In this document: positions 18,883 through 29,767 of the stretch, one piece after another | How positions within the stretch are numbered: the first letter of the stretch is position 1 | Layout of the letters: every line of letters begins with the position of its first letter | Source: Methylomonas sp. | GTDB taxonomy: Bacteria; Pseudomonadota; Gammaproteobacteria; Methylococcales; Methylomonadaceae | Assembly: GCA_002929135.1 (NCBI GenBank) | Contig: PESC01000054.1 | Span: 84,840-148,839 of the forward strand | Direction of reading: 5' to 3' | DNA length: 64,000 nt | The notes under the pieces: generated by a model | What the model was told of the DNA's origin: nothing | What the model saw: the letters and a program-made list of their open reading frames with translations, nothing else | Database searches by the model: none | Position numbers and translations under genes: made by a program

Positions 18883-19239
18883 CTACTCAGCCATCGGCCC
18901 GCGATGGTAAATCAAGTCTTCGACCGGCTCGCCACCCACCAGGTGCTGGTCGACGATGCGTTGCAGGTTGCCCGGGGTAACATCGTAATACCAGACGCCA
19001 TCGGGCTGTACGCAAAGGATGGGGCCGGATTTGCAGGTGGCGAAGCATTGGGTGCGAGTGCGTTTGACGCGCAGCGGGCCTTTATCAATACCGGCGGCTT
19101 TGAAAGTCTCGCCCAGCGAATCGAACATCGCTTGTGCTTCGCCGTTCTGCGTACAACGCGGGCCGGTACAAACCAGCAAATGCCGTTTGTAATCACTCAT
19201 TCTGGGTTTTTCGGGCATGGTCGGCTTGTTATCGGTCAT
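18883..19239 (-). CDS. (2Fe-2S) thioredoxin-like ferredoxin
   Basis: A 118-residue soluble protein with a thioredoxin-like 2Fe-2S fold. Four cysteines, in LLVCTGPRCTQNG and TRTQCFATCKSGP, are spaced as in this ferredoxin group, related to NuoE and often found near cobalamin or metal genes. Start ATG 19239 is chosen; ATG 19200 (105 residues) begins nearer the conserved region and is equally possible, as neither has a strong ribosome site. It converges on the TonB receptor and diverges from the XoxJ-like gene. A role in metal handling or redox supply is inference. Confidence 0.8.
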   Translation of the reverse strand: MTDNKPTMPEKPRMSDYKRHLLVCTGPRCTQNGEAQAMFDSLGETFKAAGIDKGPLRVKRTRTQCFATCKSGPILCVQPDGVWYYDVTPGNLQRIVDQHLVGGEPVEDLIYHRGPMAE

Positions 19240-19395
19240 GGTATTCACCGTCGGTCTGGGGTTAGAGTAATGCGTCTTACGGCTGGATGTGGCGCTTGAT
19301 GGGGGATAAGAGTTTCCGGCCTTGCCGCGCCATGGCAACTGTCGGATTCCGTCTGCACCGACTAATTACTGTATTTTCAATTCAAGGAACCCAAA

Positions 19396-20253
19396 ATGAC
19401 CGTCAAGTCGACAACCATCAAACACCTGCTGCTGGCGAGTGCGACATTCGGCGCCCTGCCAGCCTATGCCCAGGATCAATTCAGGGTCTGCGCCGACCCA
19501 CTCAATCCGCCGTATTCAACCCAGGCACAAAGCGGTTACGAAAACAAAATCGCCGCACTGTTTGCCAGCCAGTTGGGCCAGGCGCTTTACTACTTCTGGC
19601 TGCCGGAACGTATCGGCTTCGTGCGTAACAGCCTGAAAAGCGAAAACGACGATGGCACGGGCTACAAATGCGATGTCATCATGGGTGTACCTGCCGGATA
19701 TGACTTGACTGCCACCACCCAGCCTTATTTTCATTCGACCTATGTGCTGCTGATTGCCAAAGGCCGGGGCTGGGACGACATTGCCACAGCCGAACAGCTT
19801 GCACAGCTGCCGTTCGAACGACGCAAAAACATCAAGATCGCCATGTTCGACCGTGGCCCCGGCACCGAATGGCTGCAAAAACACGATTTACTCGAACAAG
19901 GCGTGCCGTATCAGAGCATGACCGGCGACGCCGAACATAACATCGCCATGCAGATCGAAAACGATCTCAGCCGTGGCGTCATCGATATGGCTATTTTATG
20001 GGGGCCTATGGCGGCTTATGTGCAATCGAAACAGCCCAAAAACGAACTGATCGCCATTCCCATGCAGTCATCGGAAGGGGTGCGATTCGATTTTTCGATC
20101 GCGATGGGGGTTCGTCAGGGGGATGACGAGCGCAAAAAACAACTCAATGCGCTGATCGACAAAAACCGCGATGAAATCGCCCGCATCATCACCGGTTACA
20201 ACATTCCCTTGTTACCCATCCCGCCGCGCCATCCGCCGAAAGACGACGATTGA
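19396..20253 (+). CDS. XoxJ/MoxJ-like periplasmic substrate-binding protein
   Basis: A 285-residue periplasmic protein with a signal peptide ending PAYA before Gln26. It has the solute-binding fold of the quinoprotein-dehydrogenase-associated family: FRVCADPLNPPYS at the start, YKCDVIMGVPAGYDL in the middle, and AILWGPMAAY plus FDFSIAMGVR later. In methylotrophs, family members (MoxJ, XoxJ) sit in methanol dehydrogenase operons and help mature or deliver electrons from the PQQ enzyme. No dehydrogenase or cytochrome gene is next to it, so this copy stands alone beside a TonB receptor and a 2Fe-2S protein. Family is secure; role here is unknown. Confidence 0.87.
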   Translation: MTVKSTTIKHLLLASATFGALPAYAQDQFRVCADPLNPPYSTQAQSGYENKIAALFASQLGQALYYFWLPERIGFVRNSLKSENDDGTGYKCDVIMGVPAGYDLTATTQPYFHSTYVLLIAKGRGWDDIATAEQLAQLPFERRKNIKIAMFDRGPGTEWLQKHDLLEQGVPYQSMTGDAEHNIAMQIENDLSRGVIDMAILWGPMAAYVQSKQPKNELIAIPMQSSEGVRFDFSIAMGVRQGDDERKKQLNALIDKNRDEIARIITGYNIPLLPIPPRHPPKDDD

Positions 20254-20269
20254 TACACCTCAGGCGGCA

Positions 20270-21748
20270 TCAGGGATGCCGGTTCGACAGACGGATGAAA
20301 TGCGCCAGACGGCCCACCTTGTCTTCGTCGAGCTGATTCCATGCAAACCGCCAGCGCCAGTTGCCTTCGACCGTGCCCGGCGTGTTCATCCGATGCGCAC
20401 TGCCAAGACGCAAGACATCCTGCATAGGCACGATCGCCAGTGCCGCCACCGACATCATGGCTGTGTACACCAAGGCACACGGCATCGGCAGGCTGGACCA
20501 GCCCAACTGGTCGTAAACCCGGTGTTTGTCGGTATCGTTGAGCGCTTCGAACCAGCCCTGTGTCGTGTCGTTATCATGGGTACCGGTATACGCCACGCTG
20601 TTGGGCGTGTAGTTCATCGGCAGATACGGGTTGTTGCAATGGCCATCGAAAGCAAATTGCAGAATCTTCATGCCCGGCAGATTGAAGTCATCCCGCAAAG
20701 CCTCGACTCCATCGGTAATGATGCCCAAATCCTCGGCCACCAGACGCAGGTCGGGAAACTCGTTCTGAATCGCCTGTAACAAGGCGCCCCCGGGTGCTTG
20801 TACCCATTTGCCGTTGACGGCAGTGTCTTCGTTGGCCGGAATTTCCCAGGCCGCCTCCAAGCCACGAAAATGATCGATACGCAAAATATCGAACAGCTCG
20901 TACTGGCTTTCGATGCGATCCAGCCACCAGCGGAACTGCGTCTGCTCAAGGTATTGCCAGTCGTAATGCGGATTGCCCCAGCGCTGCCCGGTCGCCGAGA
21001 AATAATCGGGCGGCACACCGGCAACCACGGCCATTTCACCACTGTCGTCGAGCTTGAACACGTCGCGGTTGGCCCAGACATCGGCACTGTCGTAGGACAC
21101 GAAAATAGGGATGTCGCCGAAAATCATCACGCCTTTTTCGGCGGCATACGACTTCAGCTCATGCCATTGTTTGAAAAACACATACTGTTCGAATTTGATG
21201 GCATCGATCACCGACTTCAGCAACTTACGCGATTGCCGCAACGCCTGGGGATGGCGCTGTTTGAGGGCGTCAGGCCATTGACACCAGCTTTTGTGGCCAA
21301 ACAGATTGCGCAAGGCGACAAACAGCGAAAAATCATCCAGCCACCCGGCCTTGTCGGCGCAAAAGCGCTGATAATCGAGCCGGTCGGCATCGGATGCCAG
21401 TACCTCAAAGCCGGAAAAAGCCTTGGCAATCTGACAGCTTTTGCTGAACTCATAGCTGCCATGGCAATCGGCGCACAATTCGTTCCGGCTCAACCAACCC
21501 TTTTCAACCAGCCAATTCAGACTAATCAGCGCCGGGTTGCCTGCGTGCGACGACAAACACTGGTACGGCGAGCCATCGCTATGCGGCATGGTCAGTGGCA
21601 ATGTTTGCCAGACACTGGCACCGACATCGTGCAAAAAATTGACGAAGTTGAAGGCTTCGGCCCCCATATCCCCCGTATTGTCTGGCCCCGGCAAAGAGGT
21701 GACATGCAACAAAACACCGGCACGACGTTGGTTCAGGAAGGTACGCAT
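20270..21748 (-). CDS. malQ: 4-alpha-glucanotransferase (amylomaltase)
   Basis: A 492-residue cytoplasmic GH77 enzyme that moves maltosyl units between glucans during glycogen or maltodextrin turnover. The start RRAGVLLHVTSLPGP and PLTMPHSDGSPYQ are typical. The catalytic residues lie in LRIDHFRGLEAAWEIP (nucleophile Asp), LVAEDLGIIT (acid/base Glu) and YTGTHDNDTTQGW (transition-state Asp). Length is normal for bacterial amylomaltase. It belongs functionally with glgC, glgB and glgA, from which it is separated by a toxin-antitoxin relic. Confidence 0.95.
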   Translation of the reverse strand: MRTFLNQRRAGVLLHVTSLPGPDNTGDMGAEAFNFVNFLHDVGASVWQTLPLTMPHSDGSPYQCLSSHAGNPALISLNWLVEKGWLSRNELCADCHGSYEFSKSCQIAKAFSGFEVLASDADRLDYQRFCADKAGWLDDFSLFVALRNLFGHKSWCQWPDALKQRHPQALRQSRKLLKSVIDAIKFEQYVFFKQWHELKSYAAEKGVMIFGDIPIFVSYDSADVWANRDVFKLDDSGEMAVVAGVPPDYFSATGQRWGNPHYDWQYLEQTQFRWWLDRIESQYELFDILRIDHFRGLEAAWEIPANEDTAVNGKWVQAPGGALLQAIQNEFPDLRLVAEDLGIITDGVEALRDDFNLPGMKILQFAFDGHCNNPYLPMNYTPNSVAYTGTHDNDTTQGWFEALNDTDKHRVYDQLGWSSLPMPCALVYTAMMSVAALAIVPMQDVLRLGSAHRMNTPGTVEGNWRWRFAWNQLDEDKVGRLAHFIRLSNRHP

Positions 21749-21850
21749 AGGGTTAAAGGATTGATGCTTGTGAAAAGTAACTGCCCGAGGCGGCAGGATT
21801 CATGGCGGCTATCCCGCCGACAACAGGCTGACTTCGAACGCAACACGAGT

Positions 21851-22356
<506 letters not shown>

Positions 22357-22435
22357 GTGCGATCTTGCGCGTGGTTACGCGCAAACACATGCAGACGGCA
22401 AAACCCAGCCCGACGCAGCACCGGGCACACAGCCC

Positions 22436-23716
22436 TCACCGGACGTAGTGCCGCCTTTGCCCCAGCATTTCGGCGGTTACCAGTACGACACCGCCTTCAC
22501 TGACATAAAAGCGTTTTTCGTCTTCTGCCCGGTCTTCGCCGATCACCGTACCTTCAGGAACCTGGCAGGCTTTTTCGATGATGGCTTTGGTGATGCGGCA
22601 ATGGCGGCCAATGTTGACCTCGGGCAAAACCACCGAATCTTTCACCGTGCTGTAGGAATTGACCCGCACCGACGAAAACAGCAGCGAATGTCGCACCGTC
22701 GCGCCCGAAATGACGCAGCCTCCCGATACCATGGAGTCGATGGCCTGACCGCGACGCTCGTCATCGTCGAACACGAACTTGGCGGGTGGTGTTTGGGCCT
22801 GATAGGTCCAGATCGGCCAGGCGTTGTCGTACAGATTCAAATTGGGTTTGACACCGATCAGTTCCATATTGGCCGCCCAGTAGGCATCGATGGTACCCAC
22901 GTCGCGCCAGTAGCTTTGCTGGCCGCTTTGCAAGTCCAGGAACGGGTAGGCGTTGACGCGATACTTGTGGATCACCGACGGAATGATGTCCTTGCCGAAA
23001 TCGCGGCTCGAACCTTGGGTGTCGGCATCCTTGATGAGCTGTTCGAACAAAAAACCGGCATTGAAGATGTAGATACCCATGGACGCCAGCGCCGTGTTGT
23101 CGCGGCCCGGCATCAGCGGCGGGTTTTCCGGTTTTTCAACGAAGGCGCGAACCCGGCGTTCGTCGTCGACATCCATCACGCCAAAAGCCTTGGCGTCTTC
23201 CAGTGGCACCTCGATGCAACCGATGGTCAGATCGGCACGGTTGGTAACGTGATCGACCAGCATCGCCGAATAATCCATCTTGTAGATGTGGTCGCCCGCC
23301 AGCACCAGCACGAATTCGGGGTTGCGCGCCCGCAGAATGTCGATGTTCTGATACACCGCATCGGCGGTGCCCTGATACCAGGAGTGTTCGTCATGTCGTT
23401 GCTGCGCCGGCATCAGGTCGACATATTCGCCGAATTCACCGCGCAAAAACCCCCATCCTTGCTGGATATGGCGAATCAGTGAATCGGCCTTGTACTGGGT
23501 CAGAATGCCGATCTTGCGGATGTCGGAATTGATGCAGTTCGACAGGGGGAAATCGATGATCCTGAACTTGCCGCCAAACGGCACGGCTGGTTTTGCGCGC
23601 CAGTCCGTCATGTCCTTCAATCGCGACCCCCGACCACCGGCCAGAATGAGTGCAATGGTATTTCGGGTCAACTCGTTGACCGGTCTTTGAGGTCTTTGGG
23701 TATTGACATCCGTCAT
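22436..23716 (-). CDS. glgC: Glucose-1-phosphate adenylyltransferase
   Basis: A 426-residue enzyme making ADP-glucose from glucose-1-phosphate and ATP, the committed step of glycogen synthesis. [20 protein letters not shown] is the nucleotide-binding and regulatory N-terminal signature. [16 protein letters not shown] and the [11 protein letters not shown] segment are also typical, and a left-handed beta-helix domain forms the C-terminus. ATG 23716 is chosen over the 45-codon longer frame because AAGGGGAT lies just upstream and the start fits E. coli GlgC. Divergent to glgB, with a shared 222-base control region. Confidence 0.96.
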   Translation of the reverse strand: MTDVNTQRPQRPVNELTRNTIALILAGGRGSRLKDMTDWRAKPAVPFGGKFRIIDFPLSNCINSDIRKIGILTQYKADSLIRHIQQGWGFLRGEFGEYVDLMPAQQRHDEHSWYQGTADAVYQNIDILRARNPEFVLVLAGDHIYKMDYSAMLVDHVTNRADLTIGCIEVPLEDAKAFGVMDVDDERRVRAFVEKPENPPLMPGRDNTALASMGIYIFNAGFLFEQLIKDADTQGSSRDFGKDIIPSVIHKYRVNAYPFLDLQSGQQSYWRDVGTIDAYWAANMELIGVKPNLNLYDNAWPIWTYQAQTPPAKFVFDDDERRGQAIDSMVSGGCVISGATVRHSLLFSSVRVNSYSTVKDSVVLPEVNIGRHCRITKAIIEKACQVPEGTVIGEDRAEDEKRFYVSEGGVVLVTAEMLGQRRHYVR

Positions 23717-23938
23717 GATGATCCCCTTGATTGAATGGTTATTGTTCTTGTCGACAAGACTCAAGCCTGATGGCCGGTGCGGATTAGTTTTGCATTCCAC
23801 TTGCCGCACCACGCCATTATCGTTACTCTCTTCTGAAAAGTAAAAAGGCAAGTGGCCTGACGTCTAATGGCGCTTTGGCTTGCAAAATGCAGCATCCCCA
23901 TCACCACCGAATCAACAATAAACCAAAGGCCTTGCGAC

Positions 23939-26116
23939 ATGAACAAGCCAAGCAAAAAAATCGCACTTGACCCTGATTTGATCCGCATCAGCGAAGCAAA
24001 GCACCACGACCCTTTCTCTGTTTTGGGCAAGCACGCCACCGCCGACGGTTTCGTGATTCGCGTTTACCTGCCCTACGCCGAGAGCGTGCGCATAGCCGAA
24101 GATGGCCCCGAGCTGACCCGCATACCGAACACCGATTTTTTCGAACACCGCACGAAAACCGATAGCATACAAACGCCCTATCTTTTGACCTGGGAAGACA
24201 AGGACGGCAGCGAACATCAGAGACACGACCCTTACAGTTTCGGCCCCGTGATGTCGGATTTCGATCAATACCTGTTTGGCGAAGGCCGTCATTGGCATGC
24301 CTATCGAAAGCTTGGTTCGCACCTCCACAGCATTGATGACATCAGCGGCGTTTACTTCGCGGTGTGGGCACCCAATGCCGAGCGCGTCAGCGTCGTTGGC
24401 GACTTCAACCACTGGGATGGGCGCTGTAATCCCATGCGCAGTCTAGGCGGCAGCGGCATCTGGGAAATTTTCGTCCCCGGCCTGAAGGCCGGCTGTTTGT
24501 ACAAATACGAACTGCTGAACCGGCAATCCGGCGCAATCCTGGTCAAAACCGACCCTTACGGCCAGCAATTCGAATTCCGTCCGCAAACCGCCGCCATGGT
24601 CACCGTTGAGGACAGCTACGCTTGGGGTGACGCCGACTGGGTTGAAAAACGCACCAGCCACGACTGGCTGCATAAACCCATGTCGATCTATGAAGTTCAC
24701 CTTGGTTCCTGGCAGCGCGACAGTCGCGGCAATTTCCTCAATTACCGCGAACTCGCCGATCAACTGGTCGAATACGTCAAGATGATGGGCTTTACCCACA
24801 TCGAACTCATGCCGGTAACCGAGCATCCGCTCGACATTTCCTGGGGTTACCAGACCACCGGTTACTTCGCGCCAACCAGCCGCCATGGTACACCCGACGA
24901 CTTTCGCTATTTCGTCGATCACTGCCACCAGAATGGCATCGGCATCATCCTCGACTGGGTGCCTGCGCACTTCCCCAAAGACAGCTTCGCCCTCGCCCGT
25001 TTCGACGGCACACCGCTTTACGAACACGAAGACCCGCGTAAAGGCGAGCACCGCGACTGGGGCACGCTGATCTACAACTACGGTCGCAACGAAGTCAAAA
25101 ACTTCCTGCTGTCCAGTGCCTTCTTCTGGCTGGAGGAATTTCACCTCGACGGCCTGCGCGTCGATGCCGTGGCCTCGATGCTGTACCTCGATTATTCGCG
25201 CGATGCCAACGACTGGATACCCAATATGTACGGCGGCAACGAAAACCTGGAAGCCATCGACTTCCTGCGCCACATGAATACCGTCACCCATGAACAGCAC
25301 CCCGGCACCGTCATCCTCGCCGAAGAATCGACTTCCTGGCCGCAAGTCACCCGACCCACCTGGACCGGTGGCCTGGGTTTCTCGATGAAATGGAACATGG
25401 GCTGGATGCACGACATTCTGTGCTACATGCAGGAGGAGCCCATCCACCGCGCCTATCATCACGACCAGCTCACCTTCGGCATGCTCTATGCCTTTACCGA
25501 AAACTTCGTGCTGCCGTTCTCGCACGATGAAGTGGTACACGGCAAAAATTCGATGCTCAACAAGATGCCGGGCGATGAATGGCAACGCTTCGCTAATCTG
25601 CGCTTGCTGTACACCATGATGTTCACCTACCCTGGCAAGAAACTGCTGTTCATGGGCTGCGAATTTGGCCAGGGTACCGAGTGGAGCGTCAACCGGGTAC
25701 TGGACTGGTACGTACTCGATTACGCCCATCATCGCGGCCTGCAAACCCTGGTCAGAGACCTCAACCACCTGTACACCCGACACACCGCGCTGTACTCCCA
25801 CGACTTCGACCACCAGGGGTTCGAATGGATCGATTGCCACGACTACCAGCAATCGATCATCAGTTATCGCCGCAAATCCGGCGACGAAGAGCTGATCGTC
25901 ATCCTCAACTTCACACCGGTACCGCGCGAAGGCTATCGCATCGGCGTACCGCGTGAGGGCCTCTATCACGAACTATTCAACTCCGACTCGCACTATTACG
26001 ACGGCAGCAACATGGGCAATGGCCATGTCGTGTCCGAACCCATCCCCTGGATGAACTTGCCACATTCCATTTTGCTCACCCTGCCACCCCTGGCCGGCAT
26101 CATTCTGAAAAAGTAA
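23939..26116 (+). CDS. glgB: 1,4-alpha-glucan branching enzyme
   Basis: A 725-residue GH13 enzyme that adds alpha-1,6 branches to glycogen. An N-terminal N1 domain and a CBM48 domain (about 115-205, [20 protein letters not shown]) precede the (beta/alpha)8 catalytic domain. Catalytic residues are in [15 protein letters not shown] (Asp nucleophile), [10 protein letters not shown] (Glu acid/base) and [12 protein letters not shown] (transition-state Asp). Length equals typical E. coli-type GlgB. The frame is open 24 codons upstream, but ATG 23939 gives the expected N-terminus. glgA follows after 15 bases. Confidence 0.97.
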   Translation: MNKPSKKIALDPDLIRISEAKHHDPFSVLGKHATADGFVIRVYLPYAESVRIAEDGPELTRIPNTDFFEHRTKTDSIQTPYLLTWEDKDGSEHQRHDPYSFGPVMSDFDQYLFGEGRHWHAYRKLGSHLHSIDDISGVYFAVWAPNAERVSVVGDFNHWDGRCNPMRSLGGSGIWEIFVPGLKAGCLYKYELLNRQSGAILVKTDPYGQQFEFRPQTAAMVTVEDSYAWGDADWVEKRTSHDWLHKPMSIYEVHLGSWQRDSRGNFLNYRELADQLVEYVKMMGFTHIELMPVTEHPLDISWGYQTTGYFAPTSRHGTPDDFRYFVDHCHQNGIGIILDWVPAHFPKDSFALARFDGTPLYEHEDPRKGEHRDWGTLIYNYGRNEVKNFLLSSAFFWLEEFHLDGLRVDAVASMLYLDYSRDANDWIPNMYGGNENLEAIDFLRHMNTVTHEQHPGTVILAEESTSWPQVTRPTWTGGLGFSMKWNMGWMHDILCYMQEEPIHRAYHHDQLTFGMLYAFTENFVLPFSHDEVVHGKNSMLNKMPGDEWQRFANLRLLYTMMFTYPGKKLLFMGCEFGQGTEWSVNRVLDWYVLDYAHHRGLQTLVRDLNHLYTRHTALYSHDFDHQGFEWIDCHDYQQSIISYRRKSGDEELIVILNFTPVPREGYRIGVPREGLYHELFNSDSHYYDGSNMGNGHVVSEPIPWMNLPHSILLTLPPLAGIILKK

Positions 26117-26131
26117 GCTGCGCTCATCGCC

Positions 26132-27565
26132 ATGAAAAAAATCCTGTTCGCGACCAGCGAAACCCATCCTTTGATAAAAACCGGCGGCCTGGCCGATGTT
26201 GTCGGCAGTCTGCCACCCGCACTCAAACGCCTGGAGCAGGACGTGCGCATCGTGATGCCGAATTACCACGACATCAAAAACTGCGAACCTGGCCGCTATG
26301 TTTGCACCATCCGCGTCAACAACAGCGATGTCAACCTGTTGGAAACCCGGCTGCCAGATAGCGACGTCATCGTCTGGCTGGTCGATTTCCCTGCTTTTTT
26401 CGGCACACCCGGCAACCCTTATCTCGACGACGACGGCAACCCCTGGGCCAACATCGGCGACCGCTTCTCGTTGTTCTGCCGTATCGTCACGGAAATTGCG
26501 ATGAATCGCGCCTATCTGGACTGGAAACCCGATGTCGTGCACTGCAACGACTGGCAAACCGGTCTGGTACCCGCCTTGCTGTCACTGGAAGAACACCGCC
26601 CGGCCACGGTGTTCACCATCCACAACATGGCCTATCAAGGCGTATTCCCCAGCGCGGCATTTACTCAGCTCAACCTGCCGGGTCAGCTCTGGCATCCCGA
26701 TGGCCTGGAATACCACGGCATGTTGTCGTTCATCAAAGGCGGCATGAGCTACGCCGACCGCATCACCACCGTCAGCCCGACCTACGCCAGGGAAATCCAG
26801 ACACCGGAATTCGGTTACGGCCTTGAAGGCTTGCTGGCTTACCGACGAGATGACTTGTCCGGCATCATCAACGGCATTGACACCACGGTCTGGAACCCGG
26901 AAACCGATGGCTACATTCCCAATACCTATAGCAGCAAGACACTGGACGCCAAAGTCAACAACAAAACCGCCTTGCAGGCACGGCTGGGCCTGACTGTCGA
27001 CCCGGACGTCCCCCTGTTCGGCTTGATTGGCCGTCTGGTCGAGCAAAAAGGCATAGACCTGATACTGGCCTGCCTGAAAGACATGGCCAACATGCCTTTG
27101 CAATTCGCCCTGCTGGGTAGTGGCGATAAAAGCATTCAGGTCAAGTTGCAGGATTTCGACCGCCTGTATCCCGACAAAATCTCGGTCACCATAGGTTACG
27201 ACGAAAATCTGGCGCATCAGATCGAAGCCGGTGTCGACATCTTCCTGATGCCTTCGCGCTTCGAACCCTGCGGCCTGAATCAAATGTACAGTCAGCGCTA
27301 CGGCACGCTGCCCATCGTTCGCAATACCGGCGGCCTAGCCGATACGGTAGTCGATACCCTGCCCGCCAGCATCCACAACAAAACCGCCAGCGGCTTTGTA
27401 TTCAACGACGCCAGCCCCGGCGCCCTGCTGGAAGCGATCAAACGTTGCCTGGTACTGTACGCACAAAAACCGCTGTGGCGTCAGTTGCAGAAAAACGCCA
27501 TGCAAAAAGACTTTTCCTGGCAGAGCAGCGCCAACCAGTATCTGACGCTATACCGTGAAATCTAG
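26132..27565 (+). CDS. glgA: Glycogen synthase (ADP-glucose)
   Basis: A 477-residue GT5 glucosyltransferase that elongates glycogen from ADP-glucose. The N-terminal KTGGLADVVGSLP is the ADP-glucose-binding motif. VVHCNDWQTGLVP, FTIHNMAYQG, the second-domain LFGLIGRLVEQKG and the PSRFEPCGLNQ segment with the catalytic glutamate all match the family. It follows glgB directly and its last 11 bases overlap the next frame if that one uses its first GTG. It forms an operon with glgB. Confidence 0.97.
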   Translation: MKKILFATSETHPLIKTGGLADVVGSLPPALKRLEQDVRIVMPNYHDIKNCEPGRYVCTIRVNNSDVNLLETRLPDSDVIVWLVDFPAFFGTPGNPYLDDDGNPWANIGDRFSLFCRIVTEIAMNRAYLDWKPDVVHCNDWQTGLVPALLSLEEHRPATVFTIHNMAYQGVFPSAAFTQLNLPGQLWHPDGLEYHGMLSFIKGGMSYADRITTVSPTYAREIQTPEFGYGLEGLLAYRRDDLSGIINGIDTTVWNPETDGYIPNTYSSKTLDAKVNNKTALQARLGLTVDPDVPLFGLIGRLVEQKGIDLILACLKDMANMPLQFALLGSGDKSIQVKLQDFDRLYPDKISVTIGYDENLAHQIEAGVDIFLMPSRFEPCGLNQMYSQRYGTLPIVRNTGGLADTVVDTLPASIHNKTASGFVFNDASPGALLEAIKRCLVLYAQKPLWRQLQKNAMQKDFSWQSSANQYLTLYREI

Positions 27566-28352
27566 CGTGAAATCCAGACGCTGGGTGTGGCTGCTGGCAT
27601 GGGCGGTATCGCAAGTCATGGCCAGCGAGACCGTCATGGACATCATCGCCACGCAGAACCGTCCGGCAAGCGAAGTGGCTGCCCTGATCCAGCCCATGCT
27701 GGAGGCCGACGACCGCATCGTCGCCGATGGTTTCAACCTGATCATCAGAGCACCCGCCGAACGCATCGAAGCCATTCGCCAACTGGTTCAGCAGATTGAC
27801 AAGCGCCAGCGCAATCTGGTCATCACCGTCTTGCAAGACAGTCACAACAGCGCCGACGAACTCAACGCCCGCGCCGCCATCGGCCTATCTGGCCAGGGTG
27901 TGCAGATGCGCGGTTTCGTAGCCGACACCCGCGACATCGACCAGCTACGAACTACGCAACACATTCGCACCCTGGAAGGCCAGGCTGCCCACATTCGCGT
28001 CGGCCAGGTGCGCATGGTTGATCGGGTTGGCATTCAAGGTTTTCCCTTCCTCCATGCCATTCCTGGTGGCCAGCCGGTCGAAGCAAGCACCGGCTTTGCC
28101 GTCGTGCCCCGGCTCAGCGGCACACAAGATGTCATGATACACATCGCGCCGTGGTCAGACCGCTTCATGAGCAACGGGGCACTGGCGATACAAAGCGCAC
28201 AAACCTCGCTACGTATCCGTCTGGGTGACTGGGTAGAACTCGGCGGCAGCGGCCAGCAAACCAGCAGCCAGAATCAGGGACTCGACGGTTTCAACGCCAC
28301 CACCGACATCGGTGCCCGCTACATCCTCATCAAGGTCGACCTGGCCGATTGA
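27555..28352 (+). CDS. Secreted protein with a secretin N-type domain
   Basis: A 265-residue exported protein; the signal peptide includes WVWLLAWAVSQVMA. Residues about 24-90 (RPASEVAALIQPMLEADD and RAPAERIEAIRQLVQQID) look like the short N1-type domain of secretins. The C-terminal 150 residues have the register of a secretin-core fragment (GIQGFPFLHAIPGGQPVE, GFAVVPRLSG) but no pore region. It starts at GTG 27555, overlapping glgA by 11 bases; GTG 27567 is possible. No type II secretion or pilus genes are near. Function is unknown. Confidence 0.7.
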   Translation: MKSSVKSRRWVWLLAWAVSQVMASETVMDIIATQNRPASEVAALIQPMLEADDRIVADGFNLIIRAPAERIEAIRQLVQQIDKRQRNLVITVLQDSHNSADELNARAAIGLSGQGVQMRGFVADTRDIDQLRTTQHIRTLEGQAAHIRVGQVRMVDRVGIQGFPFLHAIPGGQPVEASTGFAVVPRLSGTQDVMIHIAPWSDRFMSNGALAIQSAQTSLRIRLGDWVELGGSGQQTSSQNQGLDGFNATTDIGARYILIKVDLAD

Positions 28353-28408
28353 ATTCGCGCATGGGGTCGGCCTGACCTCAAGAGGCGCGGCACACGGCGC
28401 AAGCAATC

Positions 28409-28460
28409 CTCGTTCCACGCTCCGTGTGGGAATGCAGAGCGTCCCAAACGCAGAACGAGG
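28409..28460. repeat. Second copy of the GGGAATGCAG-type dispersed repeat
   Basis: This intergenic stretch holds CTCGTTCCACGCTCCGTGTG followed by GGGAATGCAG, GCGTCCC and CAAACGCAGAACGAGG. The ends CTCGTTC and GAACGAG are inverted, so the unit is palindromic. It is a fuller copy than the one at 2046-2085. It lies in the convergent gap between the secretin-N gene and the outer-membrane protein gene. Confidence 0.6.
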
Positions 28461-28501
28461 GAGCCAGAGGCTAATAAAAGGGAGAGTGCTGAACGGTTAC
28501 G

Positions 28502-29320
28502 TCAAAAGGTATAGATCAACCGGCAGCTGACATTCCACTGCGCAGTGCTGCCCTGGCTTTTCACCATGCCCGGGCCGAACTGCATGCTGATTCTGTCCGA
28601 ATAGTTCCAGTGCAGTTGCGGGGTAACGGCAACATTCCACTGCCTGTCATCGAATTCGTTATTGATTTCGATACCCAAGGCGCGGTTATCGTCCAGCGTG
28701 TAAAACAGGTTCAAATTGGCCAAACCGTACCCTGTCAGGTATTTGCCCAGATGATTACCACGCAGACCCAGCATGTTGAGCGTACTCCAGCGGGCATTGA
28801 AGCGATAACCCGCGATGTACAAAACATCCGCCGAGTATTGAGCGCCGGTGACCAACGTAGCGCCTTCGGGTTCGATGTCGGCGTTATGCACCTGATCCTG
28901 CGACGGCAATACGTTGTGCTTCAGATGACGGCCTATGATTTGCCAGCCGTGGATGAACTGGCCATGGCGCCCCAACGTACCTTGCGCCGCGACCTTGTAC
29001 TCTTCGATGACGGCATTCTGCATCGGTAATTCCAACTCAAAGGCCAGGCCATCCATGACGGCATACTCAATCTCCGGTGCCCATTCAACCTGATTGCTGC
29101 CCAGGCCGTGTATCGCCAGTGCATTGACTTCAAGCTCGCCCTGTGTCGCTCCCAGAGGTCTTACCAGGTCGAATGCCATGGGCTCGGGAATATGCAGGCC
29201 TTCTGCGCCCAAGGTGCCGTCGTCCTGGTCGATATCGTCATCAACATTGGCCCATACCGGGAATGTCGGCAGCATCAGGGCTGATGCAAGAGTCAGCATC
29301 GTGAGTGCTGTTCGAAACAT
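28502..29320 (-). CDS. Outer membrane beta-barrel protein, unknown function
   Basis: A 272-residue protein with a signal peptide ending PVWA before Asn25, an acidic stretch (VDDDIDQDD), and then alternating hydrophobic and polar residues rich in tyrosine and tryptophan. It ends CRLIYTF, with the C-terminal phenylalanine expected of outer-membrane proteins. No family is recognised with confidence; it resembles small proteins annotated as putative porins or copper-resistance-B-like. Both neighbours are in the opposite orientation, so it is a single-gene unit. Confidence 0.7.
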   Translation of the reverse strand: MFRTALTMLTLASALMLPTFPVWANVDDDIDQDDGTLGAEGLHIPEPMAFDLVRPLGATQGELEVNALAIHGLGSNQVEWAPEIEYAVMDGLAFELELPMQNAVIEEYKVAAQGTLGRHGQFIHGWQIIGRHLKHNVLPSQDQVHNADIEPEGATLVTGAQYSADVLYIAGYRFNARWSTLNMLGLRGNHLGKYLTGYGLANLNLFYTLDDNRALGIEINNEFDDRQWNVAVTPQLHWNYSDRISMQFGPGMVKSQGSTAQWNVSCRLIYTF

Positions 29321-29401
29321 GGTGCTGTCCTTTTGAAGTTTTGACGCGGTGGTTGTACATCCTGCTTATACTTGCGCCGGTTCAAACAGGAGGCCATAGC
29401 C

Positions 29402-29767
29402 GTGGAAGTCGAAAAACGCAGCCGAAAACGCTTTTGTCCGCAGGGTATGCTGGCGCATATCGTCATCGAACCACCTCCCCCAGATGCCGCCATCCGGCTG
29501 GATGGCTGTGTCATCGACATGAGCTATGGCGGTATCCGGATTCGTCTGGACGAACCCTTTGCGCATGATTTCGACCAGGCCGGGCTGATGATTGCCATCC
29601 GCTTACCGGAATCGGGGGTCGAGGTGTTCATCCGTGGCTCGATCAAGCACGTTCACGATCAACACCACTGCGGCGTACAGTACGCCGACTGCCTTAGCGA
29701 GACTGACATGGACGAGCTGATGTTCGAATGCGTCAAACTATCGCCGCAGGACACCTGTCATGCGTAA
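29402..29767 (+). CDS. PilZ domain protein
   Basis: A 121-residue protein made almost entirely of one PilZ domain, a cyclic-di-GMP receptor. The RxxxR motif (RSRKR near residue 6) and DMSYGG (the D/NxSxxG motif near residue 40) are both present, so c-di-GMP binding is expected. The start is GTG 29402, preceded at 8 bases by AGGAGG; a longer TTG-initiated frame lacks a ribosome site. The 3' end overlaps the small ybdD-type gene by 8 bases. The output is unknown; a diguanylate cyclase is at 42.1 kb. Confidence 0.88.
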   Translation: MEVEKRSRKRFCPQGMLAHIVIEPPPPDAAIRLDGCVIDMSYGGIRIRLDEPFAHDFDQAGLMIAIRLPESGVEVFIRGSIKHVHDQHHCGVQYADCLSETDMDELMFECVKLSPQDTCHA

